NCBI RefSeq assembly: GCF_016722765.1 | Contig: NZ_JAEQND010000013.1 | Coordinates: 1 to 64,000 of the forward strand | Source: Ramlibacter alkalitolerans | GTDB lineage: Bacteria > Pseudomonadota > Gammaproteobacteria > Burkholderiales > Burkholderiaceae_C | Direction of reading: 5' to 3' | Length of the DNA: 64,000 nucleotides | In this document: in pieces, positions 38,743-45,313 of the stretch | Position numbering within the stretch: the first letter of the stretch is position 1 | How the letters are laid out: the number at the start of each line of letters is the position of its first letter | Translations under genes and position numbers: made by a program | Notes under the pieces: model-generated | Databases searched by the model: none | Told to the model about the DNA's origin: nothing | Seen by the model: only the letters and a program-made list of their open reading frames with translations

Positions 38743-39108
38743 ATGACCATCACCCTCGCCTACCTGGAAGACCGCGCCCGCGCCGAGGCGCTGGACGAGT
38801 TCACGTACGACCCGACCGTGGACCGCACCGTGGCCCAGGAGCGCCTGCGCGATGCGGCGATGCACGGCGTCGTGGACAATGCCACCCTCACCCGCCTGCT
38901 GGGTGAAAACCTCTGGCTCGGGCTCGACCGCGAAGCCGCGAACCTGGCCAGCGAAGGCGGGAACCTCTTTCACGGCATCTCCGTGGCCCTCGACAATCAC
39001 CTTCGCGCGATTGCCTACGCGGAGTTCGACCGCCTCGTCGCCGCTTCCCGCGTGGCATCGGCCCCTGCTGCTCCGGCTCCGCGCGCCGTGTTTGCGTTTC
39101 CGGGCTGA
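38743..39108 (+). CDS. Helical soluble protein, paralogue of 37603
   Basis: 121 aa from ATG 38743. YLEDRARAEALDEFTYDPTVDRTVAQERLRDAAMHGVVDNATLTRLLGENL is helical; the stretch NLASEGGNLFHGISVALDNHLRAIAYAEFDRLVAAS is shared with the protein at 37603. It ends in an Ala/Pro tail. The next gene starts 7 nt after the stop, so at least two genes share this transcript. Function unknown. Confidence 0.7.
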   Translation: MTITLAYLEDRARAEALDEFTYDPTVDRTVAQERLRDAAMHGVVDNATLTRLLGENLWLGLDREAANLASEGGNLFHGISVALDNHLRAIAYAEFDRLVAASRVASAPAAPAPRAVFAFPG

Positions 39109-39115
39109 GGTGTGA

Positions 39116-39580
39116 ATGCTGTACGCGTTCCGCAACCGCTCCAAGTGGGCGCTGGTGCGCGCAGCAACCACGGCCGAAGCAGAAGCTCTTGCCGGCCCGG
39201 AGCTGCGCTGCGCGACTCCCTTGCTGCTGCGGCGGGGCATGTCCGCCGAGCACCTGGCCGTCTACGGTGACGACGCGACCTGGTTCTTGACCGCGAGCGA
39301 CTGGCCAGGGCACCTCATCGCCATGCCTGCAAGTCCACACGCCCATCCTCGCCATGCCGCCGAATTCCGGGCGTATCAGCAGCAGGCCGTCGCCAACCTG
39401 GGGCTCACCCGGCTGGAGAAGCTGCCGCTGGCCGCGGACGGCACGCCAGGCGTCGTGGCGCGTTTCGCCGGCAACGTGCAGGAGTTCCTGCTGCACGAGA
39501 TGCAGGTTTCGCCCGCGTCACCGGTGCTGCGCAAGGAGATGCGCGCCGTGCGCGTGCGCGACCTGGTGCTGACCCCCTAA
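39116..39580 (+). CDS. Soluble protein, unknown
   Basis: 154 aa from ATG 39116 with GAGGTG just before. MLYAFRNRSKWALVRAATTAEAEALAGPELRCATP leads into WFLTASDWPGHLIAMPASPHAHPRHAAEFRAYQQQAVANLGL and a C-terminal half with AGNVQEFLLHEMQVSPASPVLRKEMRAVRVRDLVL. No membrane helix or catalytic motif. It lies between 38743 and the methyltransferase-like gene, on the same strand with short gaps: a likely operon. Confidence 0.62.
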   Translation: MLYAFRNRSKWALVRAATTAEAEALAGPELRCATPLLLRRGMSAEHLAVYGDDATWFLTASDWPGHLIAMPASPHAHPRHAAEFRAYQQQAVANLGLTRLEKLPLAADGTPGVVARFAGNVQEFLLHEMQVSPASPVLRKEMRAVRVRDLVLTP

Positions 39581-39610
39581 GCCAGGGCTGCGGCATCATG
39601 GCGCCTGGCC

Positions 39611-40285
39611 ATGAGCATCGAATTCCGCCGCTTCGACCCGTACCTGACCCGAGACCTTCGCACCGAGGCGCTGACCGCGCGCGGACGGCTGAAGGTCCTG
39701 CCGGCGAGCTTCTATGCCTCAACGAGCGTGGAAGAGCGCGCCGTCTTCGGCGCGCGCACTGCCGCGTATGTCCTGCCGACCACGGAGCTCGTCGAGTGGC
39801 TGCGCCGATTCATCGGGGGCCGCTCGGCGCTAGAGATTGGCGCCGGCAACGGCGTGCTGGCCGAAGCCCTCGGCATCACCGCCGCGGATAGCTGCATGCA
39901 GCGGCGCCCGGAGATTGCAGCCTACTACCGGGCGCTTCAGCAACCGGTGGTGCAGTACGGCGCGAACGTCCAGGAACGCGACGCCCAAGCCGCGGTGCGG
40001 CACTACAAGCCGAAGGTGGTCGTCGCGGCGTGGGTGACGCACAAGTACGAGGCAGACCGGCACGACGCGGGCGGCAACCAGGACGGCGTGGCCGAAGAGG
40101 ACGTCATCGCGCAGTGCGAGAGTTACGTGTTCATTGGCAACCGCCACGTGCACCGCGGCAAGTCCATCTGGAAGCTGCCGCACGTGAGCTTCGAGCCGCC
40201 CTGGTTGTATTCACGCGCACACAACGGCTCGCCGGACTTCATCGCGGTCTGGGGCCGCGTGCCGGGCCCGCTGGCGGATGTGTAG
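39611..40285 (+). CDS. Methyltransferase-like (Rossmann) protein
   Basis: 224 aa from ATG 39611. SALEIGAGNGVLAEALGITAAD is a class I SAM-binding motif (glycine-rich loop followed by an aspartate). The region KPKVVVAAWVTHKYEADRHDAGGNQDGVAEEDVIAQCESYVFIGNRHVH is the second half of the fold, with the acidic active-site region unlike well-known families. The protein may methylate a small molecule, RNA or protein; the substrate cannot be told. It lies in the 38743-40285 gene run. Confidence 0.7.
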   Translation: MSIEFRRFDPYLTRDLRTEALTARGRLKVLPASFYASTSVEERAVFGARTAAYVLPTTELVEWLRRFIGGRSALEIGAGNGVLAEALGITAADSCMQRRPEIAAYYRALQQPVVQYGANVQERDAQAAVRHYKPKVVVAAWVTHKYEADRHDAGGNQDGVAEEDVIAQCESYVFIGNRHVHRGKSIWKLPHVSFEPPWLYSRAHNGSPDFIAVWGRVPGPLADV

Positions 40286-40321
40286 GCGGGCGGGGACGGC
40301 GGTGCTCCGTCTACGCCCTGG

Positions 40322-40693
40322 ATGCTGTATGCTTATACAGTGTGGTGCGAGTGCTATCCGCTGCGCCGGGATGGGGCGCGCCTGGAGAAGGCTGAAGCCC
40401 GCGCCAGTGCGCGCACGGGCTGGCTCACGCTTCGCCGTATGCCTGCCGGCCAGCCGGTGCTGCAGGCGCGGCTGCTCAACGACATCGGCAGCAACGCCCT
40501 GACGGGCCTCAATAACGCGCACGTCACACGCATCGAGCGTGGCGGGCTGATGATTTCCGGTTTCGAGGACACCCCCAAGGCCGGCGCCCCGGTGCGCCAA
40601 GCGTGGTGGTGCGTGCCCTTGGCCAACCAGCCGCGGCCGCCCGAGGCGGCGCGCGAGCAACCCAAGGACGGCCGGCGCGGGTGGGGGCGCTGA
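40322..40693 (+). CDS. Soluble protein, unknown
   Basis: 123 aa from ATG 40322. MLYAYTVWCECYPLRRDGARLEKAEARASARTGWLTLRRMP is followed by LQARLLNDIGSNALTGLNNAHVTRIERGGLMISGFED, which looks strand-rich, and a disordered basic tail. A similar sequence pattern is common in Burkholderiales hypothetical proteins, as far as I recall. It has no clear promoter and may be read with the genes before it. Function unknown. Confidence 0.6.
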   Translation: MLYAYTVWCECYPLRRDGARLEKAEARASARTGWLTLRRMPAGQPVLQARLLNDIGSNALTGLNNAHVTRIERGGLMISGFEDTPKAGAPVRQAWWCVPLANQPRPPEAAREQPKDGRRGWGR

Positions 40694-40722
40694 GCACCGT
40701 TTCTGAAGGTGTGTAGCTACAC
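40694..40722 (+). promoter_or_regulatory. CTAYAC-class promoter before 40773
   Basis: GCACCG (40694-40699), 17 bp, CTACAC (40717-40722). The box overlaps the previous stop codon region. Confidence 0.85.
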
Positions 40723-40772
40723 ATAGGAGTAGATGCACATTTGCGCTTCGGCGCACAACTTCAGGACACCCG

Positions 40773-41012
40773 ATGCAAAGCTTCCTTCACCGCGCCAATC
40801 CCGAAAACGCCCGCCTGTGCGAACTGCTCGACGCGGCTGCCGACCGCAAGGGGCATGACGAGCGGCAGCAGGCGGACGCCCTGTGCGTGACGCTCGGCTT
40901 CATGCGCCAAGTCAGACAAGGCATGCGCAAGCGCTCCGCCCTGAGCGACGCGTTCATCCGCGGCTGCGCCCAGTACGCCGGCGTGAGCTACGAGGTCGCG
41001 CGAAGCGCCTAG
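40773..41012 (+). CDS. Small helical protein, unknown
   Basis: 79 aa from ATG 40773. NARLCELLDAAADRKGHDERQQADALCVTLGFMRQVRQGMRKRSALSDAFIRGCAQYAGVSYEVARSA is almost wholly helical and basic, and could hold a helix-turn-helix near the end (ALSDAFIRGCAQYAGVSYEVAR), which would make it a small DNA-binding protein. Monocistronic, with own promoter and terminator. Confidence 0.65.
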   Translation: MQSFLHRANPENARLCELLDAAADRKGHDERQQADALCVTLGFMRQVRQGMRKRSALSDAFIRGCAQYAGVSYEVARSA

Positions 41013-41030
41013 ACCCCCGCCTTTGATTCC

Positions 41031-41054
41031 AGCGACCTTGCGAGGTCGCTTTTC
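41031..41054 (+). terminator. Rho-independent terminator
   Basis: AGCGACCT-TGCG-AGGTCGCT followed by TTTCC, 18 bp after the stop at 41012. Confidence 0.82.
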
Positions 41055-41061
41055 CTTGCGC

Positions 41062-41087
41062 CGAATGCCTGCGCTCGTAGGCATTCG
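41062..41087 (+). repeat. Inverted repeat before the TnpB-related region
   Basis: CGAATGCCT / AGGCATTCG, a 9-bp perfect stem with an 8-base loop. It is not followed by a T run and lies just past the terminator at 41031. It could be part of a mobile-element end. Confidence 0.4.
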
Positions 41088-41205
41088 CTGCGCGGTCACC
41101 GACTTCCTGGCCGAAATGTCGCCGCTCGCAGGCGCTGGCACCGCGCCGGGAGATTTTTTTTGTGTGTGCGTGAAATGCCAGCCAATTTGCGCGGTCAAAG
41201 CATCC

Positions 41206-41334
41206 ATGAGCATCACCCTTGCCCCCAACTTCGCGTTCGCGAGCCCTGCTGACCGCAGCGGGCAGCGCGTTGGCGCAGCGCCGGGCGAGCGGGCCTGGGC
41301 GGAACGCGCGGGCTACTTGATGGCACGACCCTGA
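41206..41334 (+). CDS. Short ORF of uncertain reality
   Basis: 42-aa frame starting MSITLAPNFAFASPADRSGQRVGAAPGERAWAERAGYLMARP. No strong ribosome site and no CTAYAC promoter. It lies between a terminator and two hairpins before the TnpB-related gene. The C-terminal half (ERAWAERAGYLMA) is helical. Could be a fragment of a gene cut by the inserted TnpB-related element. Confidence 0.3.
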   Translation: MSITLAPNFAFASPADRSGQRVGAAPGERAWAERAGYLMARP

Positions 41335-41342
41335 CACCAAGG

Positions 41343-41412
41343 GCCTGCCGTCAAAGGGCAGGCAACTCGGAACCCCCGAAGCCCCTGCCCTGAAAGCAGG
41401 GGTTTTGTTTTG
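41343..41412 (+). terminator. Two consecutive related hairpins upstream of the TnpB-related gene
   Basis: GCCTGCC-GTCAAAG-GGCAGGC (41343-41363) and CCCCTGC-CCTGAAA-GCAGGGG (41382-41402), the second followed by TTTTGTTTT. The second is a good terminator; both share the CTGCC...AAAG...GCAGG pattern, and structured DNA of this kind can mark IS200/IS605-type ends. Confidence 0.6.
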
Positions 41413-41611
41413 GTGCTCTCGCTTTGCGGAGTCAGCGCACCTGGGGCTGTTCTGCCCGCTGGTTGGTTGTTGATGGTTCTTAGGTCACCGTGGAGCGCGA
41501 AGCTCCCGAAGGTAAGGCTCTACCTCAATGGAGCTCATTCGCGGGTGCGATGCCCGCCTCTTTGGGGCCTGTGGTCGTGGAACAATTCTCTACAAAGTCG
41601 GCCTTACACAA

Positions 41612-43297
41612 GTGAGCCATCGCACCTATCGCACACGTTGTTCGGTTTCAGAAAGCACCCAGTCGGCGCTTTCGGAATACGCACGCGTGTTCGGGAGCGC
41701 AATGCGAACGCTGCACGCACGCGCCGAAGCACAAACGAAAGCAACCGGCCGCGTGTGCAGAATCGACAGCTTCAAGAACGCAGCTTTGAAGGAGTTCGGG
41801 CTTACGGGTCGACAGTTCAACGCACTCGAAATGCAGCTCGAAGGCAAGCGAGACTCAGTGCGCGAGGGCCGCAAGCTCAATATCGAAGACCTGCGAGACC
41901 GCATTGGTCGGCTTGATAGCGCCATCCTGGGACTGCAGGAATCTCTGGCAAAGGGACGCTATAGCAAGGACCGGACCCAGCGTAGGCTCCTGACGCACAA
42001 GCAGCGCAAAGTTGTTCTGTTCACAATTCATCAGAAATCGCGTCGGCGTGCAATCTTGCAGCTGCGGCTGACGGACCTTATCTCTCAAGAGGCAAGCCAT
42101 CAGGTCTCAATGTGCTTCGGCTCGCGTAGGCTGTTCCACGCCCAGTTCCGGCTCGAAGACCGGGGCTACGCATCGCACGAAGAGTGGCTGGCGGCGTGGC
42201 GTGCGGCGCGGGACAACCAGTTTGTGGTTTTGGGGTCAAAAGGAGAGATGGCGGGCTGCCAGGGCTGCGTCGCTAAGGCCGCCCTCGACGGGTCGTTGTC
42301 TTTGCGTATTCGTCTGCCCAGCGCTTTAGTCGGCCAACACGGCACGCACGCTGAGGTGCATGGGGTTCGGTTCGCCTATGGGCACGACCAGGTGCTGGAC
42401 GCTCTTCGCCGGAACGAGCTGAGACGAGTTTGCGAGTCCCAGGCGCGCGCCGAAGCCAACGCGAAAGGCGAGAAGTTCTCGGAAAAGAACGTTGAGGGCG
42501 GCATTGCCCTGACCTGGCAATTCGTGCGCGATTCCGAGGGCTGGCAAGTGTTTGTGGCCGTCGAAGCTGTTCAACTAGAAATAACAAGCAGCCGCGCAGC
42601 CGGCCGTGTTGCGGTGGATGTTAATGCGGACCACTTGGCAGTTGCAGAGACGGACCATTTCGGTAACTGCATCAAGGCGTTCAGCGTTCCGTGCCGCACG
42701 CGGGGTTTGAGCACAAACCAAGCGGGCGCGGTTATCGGTGATGCGGTGAAGGCGGTGATTGCACACGTCGCGTCGGTGCGGAAGCCTCTTGTGCTTGAGC
42801 GACTAGATTTCAGGGCCAAGAAGCGTTCTCTGGGCAAAGATAACCCAGCCTATGCGCGAATGCTGTCGTCCTTCGCGTATGGCCGCATCCGCACCCTCTT
42901 CGAAGCGCGTGCGCTGGACGCCGGTATTGAAGTTTTGAGCGTCAATCCCGCCTATACGTCGGTGATTGGCAGGATTAAGTATTCGGTGCCCCTGGGCATC
43001 ACGACGCATGAGGCCGCCGCAGTAGCGATAGCCCGGCGTTCACAGCAGGTGCGCGAACGCGCGCCGCAGCCGGGCAAGACACTTCTTGTTCCGGTGAAAG
43101 GTGGTGTTACTGCCTGGACTTCGCCAGCCTGGACGAAGCCTCAGCACAGGGCCCACCCTTGGCGGCGCATCGCTCGTGAGCCGGTACGGCCCTGCGAAAG
43201 GGCGCTCGTGCGGGAAGACCCCGCAGTCAGGGTGTCGGGGCGGAAACGCTTACTGACCTTGGCCGGCGAGACGGCATTGCCGTCTGTGCGAGCGTAG
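41612..43297 (+). CDS. TnpB-related RuvC-like nuclease (IS200/IS605 accessory family)
   Basis: 561 aa from GTG 41612 (MSHRTYRTRCSVSESTQ); the frame is open to 41528. An N-terminal helical part (about 1-160) resembles the TnpB/Cas12-like RNA-binding half. RuvC-I is VAVDVNADHLAVAE (D336), RuvC-II LVLERLDF (E396). In the third motif region, VNPAYTSVIGRIKY and GITTHEAAAVAIARR (H466) occur, with no zinc ribbon between and a histidine where canonical TnpB has aspartate. This matches a known TnpB-related subgroup. No TnpA is beside it. Canonical TnpB are RNA-guided DNA nucleases; activity here is uncertain. Confidence 0.82.
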   Translation: MSHRTYRTRCSVSESTQSALSEYARVFGSAMRTLHARAEAQTKATGRVCRIDSFKNAALKEFGLTGRQFNALEMQLEGKRDSVREGRKLNIEDLRDRIGRLDSAILGLQESLAKGRYSKDRTQRRLLTHKQRKVVLFTIHQKSRRRAILQLRLTDLISQEASHQVSMCFGSRRLFHAQFRLEDRGYASHEEWLAAWRAARDNQFVVLGSKGEMAGCQGCVAKAALDGSLSLRIRLPSALVGQHGTHAEVHGVRFAYGHDQVLDALRRNELRRVCESQARAEANAKGEKFSEKNVEGGIALTWQFVRDSEGWQVFVAVEAVQLEITSSRAAGRVAVDVNADHLAVAETDHFGNCIKAFSVPCRTRGLSTNQAGAVIGDAVKAVIAHVASVRKPLVLERLDFRAKKRSLGKDNPAYARMLSSFAYGRIRTLFEARALDAGIEVLSVNPAYTSVIGRIKYSVPLGITTHEAAAVAIARRSQQVRERAPQPGKTLLVPVKGGVTAWTSPAWTKPQHRAHPWRRIAREPVRPCERALVREDPAVRVSGRKRLLTLAGETALPSVRA

Positions 43298-43447
43298 CGG
43301 CGCAAGCCCTACCGAGGTGGCAGAACTGCTCGGCCACCGTCCTCTCTGCACCGGAAAATCCGGGCTGCCGGGTTCAGGAGCGGTCTAAAGATTGTTGGGT
43401 GGTCGCGAACCCCTGACCAGTTTTCGAGACGTTCAAGCGTCTTTTGC

Positions 43448-43536
43448 AGAGAAGTGCCCGAGAGGCCGATGGGAGCCGCCTGCTAAGCGGTTTGTCGACG
43501 CGAGTCGGCACAAGGGTTCGACTCCCTTCTTCTCTG
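43448..43536 (+). tRNA. tRNA-Ser (GCT)
   Basis: Class II tRNA of 89 nt with a long variable arm; 7-bp acceptor stem AGAGAAG/CTTCTCT, T arm AAGGG-TTCGACT-CCCTT. Anticodon GCT at 43482-43484. CCA is not encoded (GCA follows). Confidence 0.92.
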
Positions 43537-43550
43537 CAGAACACGTTTTT

Positions 43551-43627
43551 CGGAGTGTGGCGCAGTCCGGTAGCGCATCTGCTTTGGGAGCAGAGGGTCC
43601 AAGGTTCAAGTCCTTGCACTCCGACCA
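43551..43627 (+). tRNA. tRNA-Pro (TGG)
   Basis: 77 nt with encoded CCA. Acceptor CGGAGTG pairs with CACTCCG; anticodon loop TTTGGGA, anticodon TGG at 43585-43587. Confidence 0.95.
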
Positions 43628-43638
43628 GGAACTTCAGC

Positions 43639-43716
43639 GCGGGCGTGCCCGAGGGGCCCAAGGGAACTGCCTTCCAAGCAGCAAAGCCGTCGGTTCGATT
43701 CCGACCGCCCGCTCCA
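43639..43716 (+). tRNA. tRNA-Gly (TCC)
   Basis: Acceptor GCGGGCG/CGCCCGC, T arm GTCGG-TTCGATT-CCGAC, discriminator T and encoded CCA. Loop CTTCCAA gives anticodon TCC. The anticodon stem begins with an A-C mismatch and the D region is atypical. Confidence 0.82.
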
Positions 43717-43726
43717 GTCGATGCGA

Positions 43727-43755
43727 GCACCGTTAGAGCGGTGCGGTGGCTATAC
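43727..43755 (+). promoter_or_regulatory. CTAYAC-class promoter inside the tRNA array
   Basis: GCACCG (43727-43732), 17 bp, CTATAC (43750-43755), then G; drives the small gene at 43781. Confidence 0.85.
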
Positions 43756-43780
43756 GGGTAAAGCATCCAAGAAGAAGCCC

Positions 43781-44074
43781 ATGCCTGACCTGTCCCAGCT
43801 CGCACCGTTCGCAGGCGCTGCCCTCGCGGTGGTGGCCGTGCTCATCGCACTGAAGGTGATTTCCACCGCAGTGAAGTGGGGCGTGGTCGTCCTCGTGGCG
43901 GTGCTGGCCTTCCAGTTCTTCCAGAAGCCTGGGGGCGCTGAAGAAGCCAAGGCGTTCGTGCAGAAGGCCACCGCCGTGGCCGCCGAGAAAGCCAAGGGCG
44001 CTGCTTCGGCGGCGGACAAGGCGCACGCCGCAGCGCAGAAGGTCAAGAAGGTCGCGGAGAAGCTTCCGCGTTGA
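43781..44074 (+). CDS. Small membrane protein within the tRNA array
   Basis: 97 aa from ATG 43781. Two hydrophobic stretches (FAGAALAVVAVLIALKVISTAVKWGVVVLVAVLAFQFF) form one long or two short helices, followed by an Ala/Lys-rich helical tail (EEAKAFVQKATAVAAEKAKGAASAADKAHAAAQKVKKVAEKLPR) of histone-like composition. It sits between tRNA-Gly and tRNA-Glu with its own CTAYAC-class promoter. Function unknown. Confidence 0.68.
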   Translation: MPDLSQLAPFAGAALAVVAVLIALKVISTAVKWGVVVLVAVLAFQFFQKPGGAEEAKAFVQKATAVAAEKAKGAASAADKAHAAAQKVKKVAEKLPR

Positions 44075-44089
44075 ATTCAAAGAAACAGC

Positions 44090-44165
44090 GTCCCGTTCGT
44101 CTAGCGGCCCAGGACACCACCCTTTCACGGTGGGCACACCGGTTCGATTCCGGTACGGGACTCCA
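44090..44165 (+). tRNA. tRNA-Glu (TTC)
   Basis: 76 nt with encoded CCA. Acceptor GTCCCGT/ACGGGAC; loop CTTTCAC, anticodon TTC at 44124-44126. The discriminator is T rather than the common G. Confidence 0.93.
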
Positions 44166-44175
44166 GTTTTGTTTT

Positions 44176-44251
44176 GCGCCTGTGGCTCAGTGGAAAGAGC
44201 GCTCGGTTCCGAGCCGAGGGGTCGGGAGTTCGATTCTCTCCAGGCGCGCCA
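44176..44251 (+). tRNA. tRNA-Arg (CCG)
   Basis: 76 nt with encoded CCA. Acceptor GCGCCTG/CAGGCGC; anticodon stem CTCGG/CCGAG, anticodon CCG at 44209-44211. Confidence 0.95.
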
Positions 44252-44261
44252 GATGACACCT

Positions 44262-44348
44262 GCCCGGGTGGCGGAATTGGTAGACGCGCTGCGTTGAGGG
44301 CGCAGTGGGGGAAACCTCGTGCGGGTTCGAGTCCCGCCTCGGGCACCA
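44262..44348 (+). tRNA. tRNA-Leu (GAG)
   Basis: Class II tRNA of 87 nt with encoded CCA. Acceptor GCCCGGG/CTCGGGC region, anticodon stem CTGCG/CGCAG, anticodon GAG at 44296-44298. Confidence 0.94.
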
Positions 44349-44383
44349 AAGGAAAGCGCTTCGCACGCGGAGCCCTTCTCTTT

Positions 44384-44460
44384 GGTTCGTTAGCGCAGTT
44401 GGATAGCGCACCGGCCTGTCACGCCGGGGGCCGCGGGTTCGAGTCCCGCACGGACCGCCA
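44384..44460 (+). tRNA. tRNA-Asp (GTC)
   Basis: 77 nt with encoded CCA. Acceptor GGTTCGT/ACGGACC (one G-T pair); anticodon stem CCGGC/GCCGG, anticodon GTC at 44418-44420. Confidence 0.95.
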
Positions 44461-44469
44461 GAACGCATA

Positions 44470-44546
44470 GCGGCTGTAGCTCAATGGATTAGAGCACTGG
44501 CCTACGAAGCCAGGGGTTGCAGGTTCGAGTCCTGCCAGCCGCACCA
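44470..44546 (+). tRNA. tRNA-Arg (ACG)
   Basis: 77 nt with encoded CCA. Anticodon stem CTGGC/GCCAG, anticodon ACG at 44504-44506; A34 would be edited to inosine by TadA to read CGU, CGC and CGA. Confidence 0.95.
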
Positions 44547-44555
44547 GTATTCCGC

Positions 44556-44631
44556 ACGGGGGTAGCTCAACTGGCTGAGCAGCGAGCTCCAAACTCGAAG
44601 GCTGGGGGTTCGAGTCCCTCTCCCTGTGCCA
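44556..44631 (+). tRNA. tRNA-Trp (CCA)
   Basis: 76 nt with encoded CCA. Loop CTCCAAA with anticodon CCA at 44589-44591; the acceptor stem has two G-T pairs and the anticodon stem one mismatch, so it is more diverged than the others. Confidence 0.85.
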
Positions 44632-44685
44632 CCGCATCACGCGCGCGACGGCTACCGGTCTAACCAGGATGTACCGGAAGCCGCC

Positions 44686-44916
44686 GTGACAGCAACGAAT
44701 TCGAAGCTCGCGCAGATGCTCACCGACCCGCTGTGGTTGGCGGAGCTTTGCCTGACGTTCCTGCTGCTGTCCATTCTGCTGCGCGATGGCAGTTGGCTCG
44801 CGGCGGCTGCGGCGGGCACCTTCGTCGCGGGCACGCTGGGCTTCTGGCGCAGCTCCCGCGCCGTGGAGTGGCTGGCGAGCCTGTCCTACCTGGTGTTGGC
44901 TTTCGTCGTCTTCTAG
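44686..44916 (+). CDS. Two-helix membrane protein, paralogue of 45006
   Basis: 76 aa with GTG start at 44686, supported by GGAAG before it and by alignment with its neighbour: LTDPLWLAELCLTFLLLSILLRDGSWLAAAAAGTFVAGTLGFWRSSRAVEWLASLSYLVLAFVVF. Two or three membrane helices. No own promoter; it may be read from the tRNA array. Function unknown. Confidence 0.62.
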   Translation: MTATNSKLAQMLTDPLWLAELCLTFLLLSILLRDGSWLAAAAAGTFVAGTLGFWRSSRAVEWLASLSYLVLAFVVF

Positions 44917-44926
44917 TTGCTCGCGT

Positions 44927-44955
44927 GCATGACGCGCGTGCTGCCTTGTCTATAC
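44927..44955 (+). promoter_or_regulatory. CTAYAC-class promoter before 45006, weak -35
   Basis: GCATGA (44927-44932), 17 bp, CTATAC (44950-44955). The -35 box matches only in GCA. Confidence 0.5.
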
Positions 44956-45005
44956 AGGTTTGAACCGGCACTTCCCCTGAAGCCGAACATCAACCGCCAA
45001 CCGCA

Positions 45006-45239
45006 ATGCCCCGCCGGCCCGCAAAGCTCGTTCGACTGTTCACCGACCCGCTGTGGGTTGGCGAGCTGCTCGCCGTCGCTGTCCTCTTTCACATCCTCGC
45101 CACGCATGGTAGCTGGCTCTTGGCCCCTGCTGTCTTGACCTTCCTTGTGTCGCTCGTCGCGTATTGGCGGGACTGGCGCGCGGTGGAGCTCGCCGTGATT
45201 CCGGCGTGGGTCGTGATAGGCGTCATTGCCTTCGTATAG
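45006..45239 (+). CDS. Two-helix membrane protein, paralogue of 44686
   Basis: 77 aa from ATG 45006: MPRRPAKLVRLFTDPLWVGELLAVAVLFHILATHGSWLLAPAVLTFLVSLVAYWRDWRAVELAVIPAWVVIGVIAFV. It matches its neighbour over most of its length (T-D-P-L-W, G-S-W-L, W-R-x-x-R-A-V-E). The N-terminal basic residues suggest the amino end faces the cytoplasm. Function unknown. Confidence 0.68.
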   Translation: MPRRPAKLVRLFTDPLWVGELLAVAVLFHILATHGSWLLAPAVLTFLVSLVAYWRDWRAVELAVIPAWVVIGVIAFV

Positions 45240-45313
45240 CGCATTGGCGTTTTGCGCCACAAAGCCGCGGTGCCGCGGTCTACCTGGTTTGGCCCGCCCA
45301 GTACCGATAGAAC

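Noticed and set aside
41040..43300. Complete IS200/IS605 element
   Set aside because: No TnpA gene or matched element ends can be seen, only the TnpB-related gene and hairpins.
43298..43447. Small gene between the TnpB-related gene and the tRNA array
   Set aside because: No coding frame with a start site; the region holds a GGTGG...CCACC hairpin and a short AGACG...CGTCT hairpin with a T run only.
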